Source: VXRD01 sp965242535 (GTDB lineage: Bacteria > Latescibacterota > UBA2968). Taken from it: 64,000 nt of DNA. Location: NCBI GenBank assembly GCA_965242535.1, contig OZ251458.1:2542001-2606000 (forward strand), in the 5' to 3' direction. Positions 24,433-34,229 of this stretch are shown here, piece by piece (position 1 is the first letter of the stretch; every line of letters starts with the position of its first letter). Position numbers and translations under genes: made by a program. The notes beneath the pieces are model-generated. The model was not told the DNA's origin, searched no databases, and saw nothing but the letters and a program-made list of their open reading frames with translations.

Positions 24433-26117
24433 CCACTCCCACACACGCGGGCATCTATCGCAACCCGACCAGCTACGCGGATCCGGAATTTAGCAAATAC
24501 CTGCGCCGCGCCTTTCTCGCGGCCGCGGGCTACGACCGCGAAGACATCGCGCGGCCCGTCATCGGCATCGCGTCCACGGTCTCGGATTACAACCCCTGCC
24601 ACGCGCAGATGCCGGACGCGATCGAGGCGGTCAAGCGCGGGGTGCTCGAAGCGGGCGGTCTGCCCTTTGTGTTCCCCACGCTTTCCCTGAACGAAATTTT
24701 CTTTTCGCCCACCACCATGCTCTTTCGCAACCTGCTCGCGATGGAGACCGAGGAACTCATCACGGCGCAGCCGATGGACGCGGTGGTGCTCATGGGCGGA
24801 TGCGACAAAACCGTGCCCGCGCAAGTGATGGCCGCGGCGTCTGCGGATATCCCCGCGATCCAAGTCGTCTCGGGCGCGATGCGAACAGGCGCATGGCGCG
24901 GCGACCGCTTGGGCGCGTGTACGGATTGCCGCCGGTACTGGGCGCGCTACCGCGCGGGCGAACTCGCCGATCCGCAACTCGAAGGCGTGACCCAATCCCT
25001 TTGCAGCACGCCCGGCACTTGTATGGTGATGGGCACGGCCTCGACGATGGCCTGTATCGTCGAAACCCTCGGCCTGATGCTTCCCGGGGGCGCGGCCCCG
25101 CTTTCGGGCACGGGCGACCGGTTGCGCGTGGGGGCGCGCTCGGGCCGCATGGCCGTCGCCCTTGCGCGTGCCGACCGCCTGCCATCGCACCTGCTCACGC
25201 GACCGTCCTTTCTCAACGCGCTGACCGTGCTCACGGCCTTGGGCGGCTCGACCAATGCCATCGTTCACCTCTTGGCGATCGCGCGGCGTGCGGGCGCTCG
25301 CCTCACCCTCGAAGACCTGCACGAAGTAGCGCAGCGCGTGCCCTTGCTCGTCGATTGCAAACCCGCGGGCGAGGGATACATGGAGGACTTTCATCGCGCG
25401 GGCGGCCTTCCCCCCTTGCTCAAAACGCTCGAACCCCTGCTGCACGCCGATGTGCCCACGATCACTGGGCGATCCCTCGGGGAATACTTGAACGCGGTTC
25501 AACCGCCTCAAGCGTGGCAAAGCGCGATTCGCACGCTGGACGAACCCCTGGGCTCAACGGGCGCGCTCGCGGTGATTCGCGGCAATCTCGCCCCAGAAGG
25601 CGGCGTGCTCAAGGTCGCCGCCGCAACGCCCGCCCTGCTCGCGCACCGAGGCCCGGCCATCGCATTCGACTCGCCCGAAGACGCGGCCGCGCGCATCGAC
25701 GATCCCGCCCTCAAAATCACGCCCGACCACGTGATGGTCCTCCGCAATGCCGGCCCGGTCGGCGGCGGATTTCCCGAAGCGGGCTCGTTGCCCATTCCCA
25801 AGTACCTCGCGCAACAGGGCGTCAAAGATATGGTGCGCGTTTCCGATGCGCGCATGAGCGGCACGTCTTACGGCACCGTGGTCTTGCACTGTTCGCCCGA
25901 AGCCGCGACCGGCGGCCCGCTCGCCCTCGTGCGCGATGGCGACCTGATCGAACTAAACGCCGCCGAACGCCGCCTCGATCTGCTCGTGGACGCAACGGAA
26001 CGCGCGCGCCGCCGCGATGCCTTTGTCCCCCCGCCAATCCCCAAACGCGGATGGCGGCACCTATACGCCAAACACGTCCTCCCCGCCCACCTCGGCGCGG
26101 ACTTGGACTTTTTGTGA
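24429..26117 (+). CDS. IlvD/Edd family dehydratase, pentonate dehydratase-like
   Basis: 562 residues. Family members use an Fe-S cluster to dehydrate 2,3-dihydroxy acids or sugar acids. The three cluster cysteines are C57 (YNPCHAQ), C125 (GGCDKT) and C198 (PGTCMVMG). Their spacing (68 and 73) matches the arabonate/xylonate dehydratase subgroup as I recall it, so a sugar acid is a more likely substrate than dihydroxyisovalerate; branched-chain amino acid synthesis remains possible since no ilv neighbours are visible. It is translationally coupled to the phosphohexomutase (ATGA overlap) and followed by a terminator. Confidence 0.88.
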   Translation: MTTPTHAGIYRNPTSYADPEFSKYLRRAFLAAAGYDREDIARPVIGIASTVSDYNPCHAQMPDAIEAVKRGVLEAGGLPFVFPTLSLNEIFFSPTTMLFRNLLAMETEELITAQPMDAVVLMGGCDKTVPAQVMAAASADIPAIQVVSGAMRTGAWRGDRLGACTDCRRYWARYRAGELADPQLEGVTQSLCSTPGTCMVMGTASTMACIVETLGLMLPGGAAPLSGTGDRLRVGARSGRMAVALARADRLPSHLLTRPSFLNALTVLTALGGSTNAIVHLLAIARRAGARLTLEDLHEVAQRVPLLVDCKPAGEGYMEDFHRAGGLPPLLKTLEPLLHADVPTITGRSLGEYLNAVQPPQAWQSAIRTLDEPLGSTGALAVIRGNLAPEGGVLKVAAATPALLAHRGPAIAFDSPEDAAARIDDPALKITPDHVMVLRNAGPVGGGFPEAGSLPIPKYLAQQGVKDMVRVSDARMSGTSYGTVVLHCSPEAATGGPLALVRDGDLIELNAAERRLDLLVDATERARRRDAFVPPPIPKRGWRHLYAKHVLPAHLGADLDFL

Positions 26118-26217
26118 GATGACTATTACGGCGTGCGATAAATTTTCTCAAGACGCGAGCTATTCTCATTTCTGAATTCTCAAAAAAAAAATAAATATTC
26201 AAAGAACAGGAAATAGA

Positions 26218-26254
26218 AAAGCCCCTCGGATCAGAAGATCCAGGGGGCTTTTTG
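26218..26254 (+). terminator. Rho-independent terminator after the dehydratase gene
   Basis: AAAAGCCCC...GGATC, loop AGAA, GATCC...GGGGCTTTTT. It lies 100 bp after the dehydratase stop; the intervening 26118-26217 is AT-rich without a gene. Confidence 0.85.
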
Positions 26255-26356
26255 TGGACAGCGAGGACTCTCGCTACGCCCGGATGCTTCGCGCAGTGAT
26301 GGTCACTCGAGCACCCGTGGCATTGAGGCCGCTATCGGCTTGTCGGATAAAAACAT
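26255..26356. other. Unassigned short intergenic stretch
   Basis: About 100 bp without a convincing frame or repeat, between the terminator and MITE E copy 2. Confidence 0.4.
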
Positions 26357-26514
26357 TAAGAAGCCATCTAAAAACTCGGGCCGCCATTGAGAGCGTCGCA
26401 AAAACATTCGCTTTTCGCAGGTCAAAACCCAAGAATAAGGGCCTTTATTCCCCCTTTCCTGATAGGAAAGGGGGCTAGGGGGTTAGGTCCCGATAATTTT
26501 TAGATGGCTTCTAA
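26357..26514. mobile_element. 158-bp MITE E, copy 2
   Basis: TAAGAAGCCATCTAAAAA to TTTTTAGATGGCTTCTAA, TA-flanked, with an interior that matches the copy at 20662-20819 by eye. It is placed between two convergent genes. Confidence 0.8.
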
Positions 26515-26532
26515 GATAGGATACCGGTTTCG

Positions 26533-28074
26533 CTATCGCCTGTCGACCGTGAGGCCGGGCCAGTCGTCTGTGCGGAATGGCGATGCGGGCAACCCCGCGC
26601 CATTGTACAAATTGCAACTCGGATTGCCTGCCCAGGCGTATCGGACGGCAACGGGTTGCGGCACGTCTTTGCTCCAGACGACCACGCTGCCGTCTTCTAC
26701 GGTTGCGTTTGCCCGCGCGAATTTGCGATCTCGTCCTGCAATGGCAAAGCCTTTGAGCGCTTTGCCTTTTGCTTTTAAGCCACCGTGCGCGTGGTCGAAG
26801 TGCAGGCGGATTTTGCCTCCCTCGATGTCCATCGCCCGATATATGGGGCCTGAATAGGCTTGATCTACGCCATAGACTCGGCTCTCTGCGGCCAGGGCCA
26901 AACGCAAGCCTACGTCTCGCTTGTTGCGGGGGTGAATGTCGTCTGCCTCGCCGATGTCGATGGCGACGGCCATGCCGGTGTTGGGCAATGCGAGGGCCAT
27001 CTGTTGCGCTTCGCGCAGTTCGGCCCAGGTGCTTCCCTCCGGAGTTTCTCTTCTCGGCTGGAAATTGGCGAGTTGCACAAAGAGGAATGGAAACGCGCCT
27101 TGCCCCCAATCCGCACGCCAGTTTTGAATCATGCCCGAAAACAAGGCGCGATATTGATATGCCCGCCCGGCATTTGTCTCGCCCTGATACCACAAGGCGC
27201 CGCGAATGCCGTAGGGAATGAGGGGCGCGATCATGCCGTTGTAGAGCACGGAGGGGCGATGCGGATGGTTGGGGCCGTGCGGCGCGCGGGGGCGTCTGGT
27301 TTCGATGGCCTGTCCAATGGCTTTGAGGCTGTCCGATTTGGCACGCCACAGGGCGAGTCTGTTTTCAAAACGCGCCTTCGCTTCGGGATGGGCGGCCATG
27401 CGGTCTTTCCAGCGTTCGGCCAGCGGGGCATAAACTTCGGGCATGGCTTGAAGTGCGGGCAATGCGGTCCACGCTTCGGCTGGCGTGCCACCCCACGACG
27501 CGTTGATGAGGCCAATGGGCACGTTTTGGGTTTTGTGCAGGCGGCGTCCAAAAAAATAGGCCACCGCAGAGAAGTTGGCGACGGACTCGGAATCGCAAAC
27601 GCGCCACGTACCCGTGACGTCTTGCGCGGGTCTTTGCGCGGCCATCCGTTCGACTGTGAAGAGCCTGATATTGGGAAAATTTGCCGTTGCAATTTCGGCT
27701 TCTGCATTTTGAGATCGCCTGACGGGCCAAGCCATATTGGATTGTCCCGAGCCGATCCAGACTTCGCCCACCATCACATTTTTGATTTCCACGATGTTGT
27801 CGCCGCGCACGGTGAGTCGATACGGGCCGCCGGCATCCATTGGGCTGAGGTGAATCAGCCACGTTCCGCCTTTATCTGCCGTGGTTGTGACGCGCTGTGT
27901 ATCGAGTTCAACGGCGATCACTTCATCGGCACGGGCACGCCCCCAAACGGGCATTGCCATTTGTTGCTGCAACACCATGTCGTCCGAAAAAAGTGCGGGC
28001 AGAGAAACATCCGCGATAAGGGGATGGGGGAGAAACGACAAAAGGGCGACAATGGCTTTCCAAATACGGGTCAT
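26533..28074 (-). CDS. Sialate O-acetylesterase family protein
   Basis: 513 residues with an N-terminal signal-like segment (1-21), so probably periplasmic or surface. SGNH-type hydrolase signs: the nucleophile S112 in IGSGQSNMAW, the NASWGGTPAEAW block, the GALWYQGETNA block and the C-terminal IGEADDIHPRNK with the Asp/His of the triad. The family removes O-acetyl groups from sialic acids or other glycans. It is monocistronic on the minus strand. The stop lies next to MITE E. Confidence 0.9.
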   Translation of the reverse strand: MTRIWKAIVALLSFLPHPLIADVSLPALFSDDMVLQQQMAMPVWGRARADEVIAVELDTQRVTTTADKGGTWLIHLSPMDAGGPYRLTVRGDNIVEIKNVMVGEVWIGSGQSNMAWPVRRSQNAEAEIATANFPNIRLFTVERMAAQRPAQDVTGTWRVCDSESVANFSAVAYFFGRRLHKTQNVPIGLINASWGGTPAEAWTALPALQAMPEVYAPLAERWKDRMAAHPEAKARFENRLALWRAKSDSLKAIGQAIETRRPRAPHGPNHPHRPSVLYNGMIAPLIPYGIRGALWYQGETNAGRAYQYRALFSGMIQNWRADWGQGAFPFLFVQLANFQPRRETPEGSTWAELREAQQMALALPNTGMAVAIDIGEADDIHPRNKRDVGLRLALAAESRVYGVDQAYSGPIYRAMDIEGGKIRLHFDHAHGGLKAKGKALKGFAIAGRDRKFARANATVEDGSVVVWSKDVPQPVAVRYAWAGNPSCNLYNGAGLPASPFRTDDWPGLTVDRR

Positions 28075-28250
28075 GGTTTCATCCTTTGGAAAAAAGTGAA
28101 AACGACGTGGCTTTATCCTCTTTGTAATGGCGCTCGATTTTCCCGATAAACGAGTTCAATCGAGTTGCGGTGGCTTGTAAATACTCTGTAAATTAAATAA
28201 TTATGAATTTCAATTTTTCAAGAGCGTGACGGACGGGGTGCCGTACGTCA
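28075..28250. other. Intergenic, with an inverted fragment of the element A end
   Basis: Around 28170-28205, CTCTGTAAATTAAAT resembles the reverse complement of the right end of element A (TTAATTTACAG), so copy 4 seems to be flanked by two right-type ends. There is no gene. Confidence 0.45.
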
Positions 28251-28590
28251 ATTAAGCCATCGCCAAACAGGCCATCTCAAAATCCCATCAACGAAAGCCA
28301 TCGGGCACAGCGCGCAAGTCCGTCTCGCAACCCACATCCATTTTGCAACCCACTTTGCAGGCCAACGCATGTCGTGCTACTACAAAAGCGTTTTGCGCTG
28401 TGCCTAGCCCCTCGGCGCATGAGAGCGGCATTTTTTGCCTACTTTTTTTTGCTGTTGAAAAAAAGTAGGTCGCCGAAGGCATCAAAGGCAATCCACGATG
28501 CTTTCGGACCAAAGTTGTTAGAAAAGCGAGCAATGTCGGTGCTGATTTGTGCAGATCAAAATTGAGAATAACTTAATTTACAGGGTAGTA
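28251..28590 (+). repeat. Dispersed element A, copy 4 (rearranged end)
   Basis: Matches copies 1 and 2 from about CATCAACGAAAGCCATCGGG to TTAATTTACAGG, including the central hairpin (about 28436-28472). It lacks the AGTTGGTACA end. Confidence 0.7.
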
Positions 28591-28794
28591 AATGCCAACA
28601 CAACCGTAAGTACAGGCATCGCCTACGACGAAGCGGAGCGACTAACGGGGGCAGGTCTCCTCAAAATAAGTTGGAGTTTTATATTGCACAAGTTAGAAGT
28701 CCGCTTTATTGTTTTCGCAGAACGCATTTTGTGCGCCGCGCATCGCGCTGTGCGCGGGAAAACCGATTTTGACCGTTCGCGCCTGGGATGGGTT
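28591..28794. other. Region before the beta-barrel gene
   Basis: An upstream in-frame extension of the next gene runs through here and into element A. It carries no recognisable domain and is judged non-coding. Confidence 0.4.
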
Positions 28795-29595
28795 ATGCAG
28801 ATTTTCAGCGACAAAAAATGGATTTCCAAACTCCTGTTGCTCTGCTTGTTGCTTCCCGCAGAGATCGGCGCGGCGTCGCCCAAACACGCGCTGGGTTTGC
28901 AACTAGGTGGAGCTTATGTGCAGAACCGAGACGCGCTGGGGTCTCCGTTTCGATACGGCGGCGGCGTCAATGCCTTTGGCCTGATGTATCGCTATCGCGG
29001 GGTGTCCGAGCACATGGCGCGAATCGATATCGCCTTTGGCAGTTTGACGCCCCGATCCAAAACGTTTGAAAAGTCAGCCGATTATTATTTTGGCACTGTG
29101 CAGTATGGGTATTTTCGGCCGTGGTCGCGTTTTCGCGTGAAATGGGGCGGGATTTGGAACGCGGTTTTTGCGGCGCGTGCTTACCAGTACCGACCGAATG
29201 CGAACGATGGATCCGTGGTCTATCATTTTTTTTCGTCTCTAAATGCGGCGGTTTTATACGAGCGTGCATTTTTTGACCGAGACCGGTTTTATGTCAAAGC
29301 CCATGTCCCGTTGCTGGTTTATATCACCCGGTCGCCATACGCGCTGATAGACGAGCGTTTTGGTCGCGCACTTATCGAGGAAGAGTCCCTCGTTCTCGCA
29401 ATGCTAAAAGGCGGCGAAGTGACCTCGTTGCACCGGTTTGTCAATGCCAATTTTGTACTGGGTTATGAGCGTCCACTCGGCAGGCGGCTGGCCTTAGACG
29501 TTCGCTATCGCGGCACGTATTACCGCTACGCACACCCCGTCAAGACGGCGACGCTGGCTCAGCGCGTCGCCCTGGGTTTGACCTTTGCTTTCTAA
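28795..29595 (+). CDS. Putative outer-membrane beta-barrel protein
   Basis: 266 residues. It has a signal peptide (KKWISKLLLLCLLLPAEIGA, cleaved near 27), then alternating amphipathic strands rich in Tyr, Arg and Gly (for example YYFGTVQYGYFRPWSRFRVK) and a C-terminal LGLTFAF ending in Phe, the usual BAM-recognition ending. No specific family is recognised. Start 28795 was chosen so that the signal peptide is N-terminal. It is 5 bp from the peptidase gene downstream, so the two are probably co-transcribed. Confidence 0.65.
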   Translation: MQIFSDKKWISKLLLLCLLLPAEIGAASPKHALGLQLGGAYVQNRDALGSPFRYGGGVNAFGLMYRYRGVSEHMARIDIAFGSLTPRSKTFEKSADYYFGTVQYGYFRPWSRFRVKWGGIWNAVFAARAYQYRPNANDGSVVYHFFSSLNAAVLYERAFFDRDRFYVKAHVPLLVYITRSPYALIDERFGRALIEEESLVLAMLKGGEVTSLHRFVNANFVLGYERPLGRRLALDVRYRGTYYRYAHPVKTATLAQRVALGLTFAF

Positions 29596-29600
29596 ATGTT

Positions 29601-30700
29601 ATGACACATTGCAAAACGATATGGATGGCGATTTGCCTCTCCCTCTGCGGCTGTGGCGATTTCATTTTGGGGGGCGATCCGAAAAATTCTCCCGAAGAGA
29701 ATTTTGAATGGCTGTGGCGAGATTTTGACCGGTATTACGCCTTGTTTGACGTGAAAGGCGTGGACTGGCGAGCACTTTACGACCGCTATCGCCCGCAGGT
29801 GACAGCGCAGACGACGGATCGAGAATTGTTCGACATTTTGACGGCCATGCTGACGCCGCTCAACGACGGTCATGTTGCCCTGATCGCTCCGTTTGAACGC
29901 TTTCAGTCCGACAATGCCACCCGTGTGCGCGATGGTTTTGACCCGGGGCGGATCGGGATGTACTACTTGCAGGATCGGGAATCTCACACCGGTGACAACC
30001 GCATCGTGTACGGGCGACTCCGTGGCGAGATCGGATATATTCACCTCCGTTCTTTCTCGGGCGGCGATCTGGGGGCAGCGGATTGGGCGACGGATATCGA
30101 TGTCGCTTTGGAGGCCCTGAAAGATGCGGTCGGCATGGTCGTGGATGTGCGGCTCAACGGGGGCGGCAATGCGCTGAATACGCATGCCATTGCGGGGCGT
30201 TTTGCAGACTATGAACAACCGGTGTTTCAGACGCAGACGCGCAATGGCCCGGGACATACGGATTTTACAACGCCTAAAACCTGGTCTCTGCGTCCTTCAG
30301 GCGCGTTCCAATACACGCGCCCAACCGTTGTGTTGACCCATCGATTCAGTGTCAGCGCAGCCGAGCTCTTCGCGTTGATGCTGCGGCATTTCTCCGTCGA
30401 CGTACGCCGCCTGGCTGCGCCGTCAGCGCAGCCGAGCTCTTCGCGTTGATGCTGCGGCCCTACCCCTATGTGACGGTGATGGGGAGCACAACCGCAGGGG
30501 CTATGAATTCGAATATCTATCGGGAATTGCCCAATGGATGGGTTTATCGCATCTCCACGGGCCGCTTGTGGTCACCCGAGGGCGAGCGCGTGGATGGAAA
30601 GGGATTATCCCCCGATATCCATGTGCCATTCCCCGCTGAATCCGCCGATCCCACACGCGACCCGGTGCTAGATGCCGCGATAGATATTTTGACGAAGTGA
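29601..30700 (+). pseudogene. S41 (tail-specific/C-terminal processing) peptidase, frameshifted by a 71-bp duplication
   Basis: The first frame (29601-30449) starts with a lipoprotein-like signal (ICLSLCGCGDF), an N-terminal helical region and the S41 core with VVDVRLNGGGNALNTH. It then reaches the nucleophile region HRFSVSAAELFALMLR. The rest of the domain (VMGSTTAGAMNSNIYRELP... to the end at 30700) is in another frame. The cause is visible: 36 bp (30351-30386) are repeated at 30422-30457 with 35 foreign bases between, a period of 71 bp. Deleting one period rejoins the two parts exactly. As it stands the enzyme would be truncated just after the catalytic serine. Confidence 0.85.
30351..30457 (+). 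repeat. 36-bp direct repeats around a 35-bp insert in the S41 gene
   Basis: Copies at 30351-30386 and 30422-30457 are identical (GTCAGCGCAGCCGAGCTC... to ...ATGCTGCGG). The insert 30387-30421 contains GTCGACGTACG and matches no repeat I recognise elsewhere in the window. Confidence 0.95.
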
Positions 30701-30746
30701 TGCGTGCGCGAATCCCCGGTTGCGATCCTTTTGCTCAAAAAAAAGA

Positions 30747-30784
30747 AAACGGCCTATGTCGAGAGATATGGGCCGTTTTTTTTG
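30747..30784. terminator. Bidirectional terminator between convergent genes
   Basis: AAAACGGCC...GGGCCGTTTTTTTT with an A run on the left and a T run on the right can serve both the S41 gene and the oxidoreductase on the other strand. Confidence 0.8.
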
Positions 30785-30807
30785 TCGCGTGTTTTGGAAT
30801 GCGCGCG

Positions 30808-31860
30808 TCATGGGTATTTCGCTTTGAGGGTTTGGCCGAGGGCCGCGCTTTGGCAGGCGAGGTCGAGGATGTGGATGGGGCGGCGCGACCATTCGGGGGT
30901 GATGATCAGGGCCTCGCCCGCGGCGAGGTGGGCGGCGATGTTGTCGTAATATCTCTCGTATTGGTTGCTGGGATTTTTGCCCGAGGCGGCCTCGGTTTGC
31001 CCGCCCTTCTGTTGCGCGATTCGATAGGTGCCGCCGTCAAAGGTGTAGGTGCCCTCGGTGCCGATGACTTCGAGCCAGCCCTCGCGGGGGGTGGATGCGA
31101 TGCTCGACATGGTGAGGTTGATCCAGGTGCCGTTTTTGAAGCGCGCGATGGCCGTGGCTTCGTCTTCGTTGGTATCGGCGCGCCACCGGGTTTGATCCGC
31201 CCAAAAGCCCGTGTGCGAGAAGCCCGTGACCTCCACGAGCTCCGATTGCAAAATTTGGAGCGCGTATTCGAGCAGGTGAACGCCCCAATCGTAGAGAATC
31301 CCCCCGGAAATGCTTTTGCTGCTGCGCCACCAATCGCCCGGGCGACTGTACCCGCCCATGTGGGCCTCGATGCGATAGACTTCGCCGATGACCTCGCGCC
31401 CGTGAATTTGGTCGAGGGCTTCGAGGATACAGCCATCCCAGTGCCGGTTGTGATAGGTGGAAAGCAAGAGGCTTCGCGCCTTGGCCTCGCGGATCATCGC
31501 ATCGCATTCCGCCGTGGTGATGGCCAAGGGCTTTTCGCTGATCACGTGCCTGCCCGCGCACAGGCATTGCAACGCCAAGTCCGCGTGCGTGTTGTGCGGG
31601 GTGATGATGACGACGAGGTTCACTTCGGATCGGTCGAGCATCGCGGCCACCGAGGTGTACGTCTCGATGCCGGGAAATTCTTCCCGCGCGACTTCGAGGC
31701 GCGTCTCGTCGAGTTCGGCAACCGCGACGGGCGTCATGCCCGCCCGGTTCATGAACGTGAGATGCTGGCGGCCCATGTTGAACGCGCCGCCGTAGCCGAT
31801 CACGCCCACTTTGACATCTCGTGGCGTTTTGAAAGAGGACATTGGGTTGGGTTTCCTCAT
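30808..31860 (-). CDS. Gfo/Idh/MocA family NAD(P)-dependent oxidoreductase
   Basis: 350 residues. The N-terminal Rossmann fold has GVIGYGGAFNMG (about 19-30) and the family EKPLAIT motif (about 109-115); the C-terminal alpha/beta domain starts with GEVYRIEAHMGGY and contains DWGVHLLEYAL, with the catalytic-type histidine. Members oxidise or reduce cyclitols, sugars or sugar derivatives. Its ATG overlaps the stop of the binding-protein gene upstream (ATGA), so the two form an operon, which points to use of an imported sugar. Confidence 0.88.
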   Translation of the reverse strand: MRKPNPMSSFKTPRDVKVGVIGYGGAFNMGRQHLTFMNRAGMTPVAVAELDETRLEVAREEFPGIETYTSVAAMLDRSEVNLVVIITPHNTHADLALQCLCAGRHVISEKPLAITTAECDAMIREAKARSLLLSTYHNRHWDGCILEALDQIHGREVIGEVYRIEAHMGGYSRPGDWWRSSKSISGGILYDWGVHLLEYALQILQSELVEVTGFSHTGFWADQTRWRADTNEDEATAIARFKNGTWINLTMSSIASTPREGWLEVIGTEGTYTFDGGTYRIAQQKGGQTEAASGKNPSNQYERYYDNIAAHLAAGEALIITPEWSRRPIHILDLACQSAALGQTLKAKYP

Positions 31861-33170
31861 GGTGATGGGTTAAAGCCCGCGTCTTTGAAAATCCGCTCGT
31901 GTTCCGCGGCGATTTTGTCCAACGCTTCGCCGTCGGGCGTCACGCCGTCGATGGCCTCGCCCAAATAGCGTTGCGAAACCGCGAGCAGTTCGTTGTACAC
32001 GGGCGCGTTCCAAAAGTCTTGGAGGTGGTCGAGGGATTCGGCAAAGGCGCGGTTATACGGCGCGGCGCTCCGAAAGGCTTCGCTGTTGAGAATCTCCGTG
32101 TTGGCGGTGAATCCCGCGTCTTTGGTGATCCACTTTTTTTGGATGTCGGTTTGCGAGAACCAAGCGATGAATTGTTTTGCCAACTCCCGTTGTTCTGCGG
32201 ACGTTTTGGCGGAAATGCTAAACCCCTGCCCGCCCAAGCTCACCACGCGCTTGTCGCCTGCTTTGGGCACCATGAAAAACCCGGCTTTGTCGCCCATCTG
32301 TTTGACGATGCCGGGGTAAAAGGCGAAGTAGTTCATGCTCATCGCGGTCGACCCGTTGACAAACGCCTCGAAGGTCTTGCCGTAGTCGAAATTGGTCGCG
32401 CCGTTGGGGCCGAATTTCAGCAGGCTTTTGAAGTACGCGAGGGCGTTGACCACTTCGGGTTTGTTGACATAGCCATCCACCGCAAACTCGCCGAACTCGC
32501 CCCACGACCCGCCGAATCCCCACATGAACATCTGAAAGCCCATGGTCATCGAATCATACCCTCGGCCCGTGAGCAGGGCACAGCCGTATTGCTTTTGATC
32601 CGGGCGGTAAAAAAATTCGGCCAAATCGCGGAATTGATCCCAGGTGTCCGGAACGGTCAAATCGCGCCCGTATTTCGCTTTGAACGCGGCTTTTTCGGCC
32701 GGGTCTTCAAACCAGTCCTTGCGGTACACAAATCCGACCGCGTCCGTCTCGCAGGGCGCGGCGTAAAATTTGCCGCTGTCGGGCGGGTATTCGCACAGGT
32801 ACCGCGCCGCGCGGGGGTGGATTTTGTCCAAGTCAACAGCCGTGGGCAGCCAGTCGGTCAGATCGACGTACAGGCCGCGCGTGGCGCCGCGTCCGATCCA
32901 CTGGCTGTCGCCGATCACGATGTCGAAATCCGTTTGGTCGTTGCCGAAGTTGAGGAAGACCTGATCCTGATAAGACGGCCAGGGAATTTGGTGGACTTTC
33001 ACGGCAATGCCGGTTTCCCGCTCGAACTCGTCGCCCAGTTCCTGAAGTCCGTCCGCGGGGTCCCACTGCGCCCACCAAATCGCAATCGTGGGCTTCTCAG
33101 GCGTGGGGGATTCCGCAGGGCCGCAGCCCAGGGCGAGGACGATCAGACCAAACAAAATGCGATACATCAT
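31857..33170 (-). CDS. Sugar ABC transporter substrate-binding lipoprotein (family 1 type)
   Basis: 437 residues. The signal ends in a lipobox, LIVLALGCGP, so the mature protein begins with a lipidated Cys. The body is a family 1 extracellular solute-binding protein: IAIWWAQWDPADGLQELGDEF at the start of the mature chain (residue ~28 on), FDIVIGDSQWIG, NGSTAMSMNYFAFYPG, and WNAPVYNELLAVSQRYLGEAIDG at the end. Start at 33170 is chosen for GGGAG upstream; the longer frame adds residues before the signal peptide. No permease genes are adjacent here, so they must lie elsewhere or be lost. Confidence 0.88.
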   Translation of the reverse strand: MMYRILFGLIVLALGCGPAESPTPEKPTIAIWWAQWDPADGLQELGDEFERETGIAVKVHQIPWPSYQDQVFLNFGNDQTDFDIVIGDSQWIGRGATRGLYVDLTDWLPTAVDLDKIHPRAARYLCEYPPDSGKFYAAPCETDAVGFVYRKDWFEDPAEKAAFKAKYGRDLTVPDTWDQFRDLAEFFYRPDQKQYGCALLTGRGYDSMTMGFQMFMWGFGGSWGEFGEFAVDGYVNKPEVVNALAYFKSLLKFGPNGATNFDYGKTFEAFVNGSTAMSMNYFAFYPGIVKQMGDKAGFFMVPKAGDKRVVSLGGQGFSISAKTSAEQRELAKQFIAWFSQTDIQKKWITKDAGFTANTEILNSEAFRSAAPYNRAFAESLDHLQDFWNAPVYNELLAVSQRYLGEAIDGVTPDGEALDKIAAEHERIFKDAGFNPSP

Positions 33171-33433
33171 AACGCGCGCTCCCGTGTTGGGTGATGAGGA
33201 TTTGTGAACAAAATGAGATAATACAAAAAGGCGCGTCTTGTCAAGTGCGATAAACAAGGGCTTGCATTTTGGAGGAAGGGGTTTATTTTAAATGTCGAAC
33301 GGGCCGATTCAATACTTCGGACAAGTTGCCGGTCATCCGTGATTTGAACGGGTTGTCGCCAGTGGTACACCGTTCGCGTCTTCAAATGAAAAAATGTCTG
33401 AACCACGGGTCAACTGTGAACGAGGAGGTGTCG

Positions 33434-34225
33434 ATGAAAATTGGGGTGACGCAGATTATCTTGGGCAAACTCTCGCTGGACGAGACCCTCGCGCTGTGCC
33501 GCGATGCGGGTTACGAGGCGGTCGAGTTGGTCTTTTCGCCAGAGGGCGATCCCCATGTCGAGATGGGCGATGAGGAGGTGCGCGGCGTCAAAAAGCGGTG
33601 CGACGACGCGGGCATTGAAATCGGCAGTGCCATCGCGCGGTACGACGATCGGGGCAATTTTCTCAGCCGGGACAAAGCGGAACGAGACGCGGGCATGAAG
33701 GGTTTGCGCCGCGCCATCGAGGTGGCCCATTTGGTCGAGACCGATGCGGTTTTATTGCATCCGGGCCAGCTTCCGGCCGAGGGGACGTACGGAGAGGCAT
33801 GGGACGATTTTTTGACCGCGATGAAAGCGGTCGCACCCTATGCCGAGGAAAAGGGCGTCGCGGTGGGCATCGAGAATGTGTGGAACAAGTTTTTGCTCTC
33901 CCCACGCGAAGCCCGCGAGTTTGTCGATGCCGTGGGCAGCGCGTGGGTCGGGATTTATCTCGACACGGCCAATATGATGTTTTACGGCTATCCCGAGCAC
34001 TGGATCCGCGAATTGCAACACCGGATTAAGCGCGTGCATTTTAAGGATTTTGCCCGCCGGAAACGCGATTTCGTCCCCCTGATGGAGGGCGATACGGATT
34101 GGGCAGAAGTGATGAAGGGCCTGCGCGATATCGGCTACGACCGCTATGTGATCCACGAGGTGGGCGGCGGGCGAGACGTGCAGATCGAGATGGCAAACCG
34201 CATGAGACAAATCGTGACAATGTGA
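33434..34225 (+). CDS. Sugar phosphate isomerase/epimerase (xylose isomerase-like TIM barrel)
   Basis: 263 residues of the AP-endonuclease-2/xylose-isomerase-like TIM barrel family. Likely metal ligands are the Glu of VGIENVWNK (about residue 140), the Asp of GIYLDTANM, the His of KRVHFKDF and the Glu of VIHEVGGG. These enzymes epimerise or isomerise keto-sugars or inosose-type compounds. Start ATG 33434 follows GAGGAGGTGTCG. It is 4 bp from the dehydrogenase gene, so co-transcribed and probably in one catabolic step series. Confidence 0.87.
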   Translation: MKIGVTQIILGKLSLDETLALCRDAGYEAVELVFSPEGDPHVEMGDEEVRGVKKRCDDAGIEIGSAIARYDDRGNFLSRDKAERDAGMKGLRRAIEVAHLVETDAVLLHPGQLPAEGTYGEAWDDFLTAMKAVAPYAEEKGVAVGIENVWNKFLLSPREAREFVDAVGSAWVGIYLDTANMMFYGYPEHWIRELQHRIKRVHFKDFARRKRDFVPLMEGDTDWAEVMKGLRDIGYDRYVIHEVGGGRDVQIEMANRMRQIVTM

Positions 34226-34229
34226 GGAC

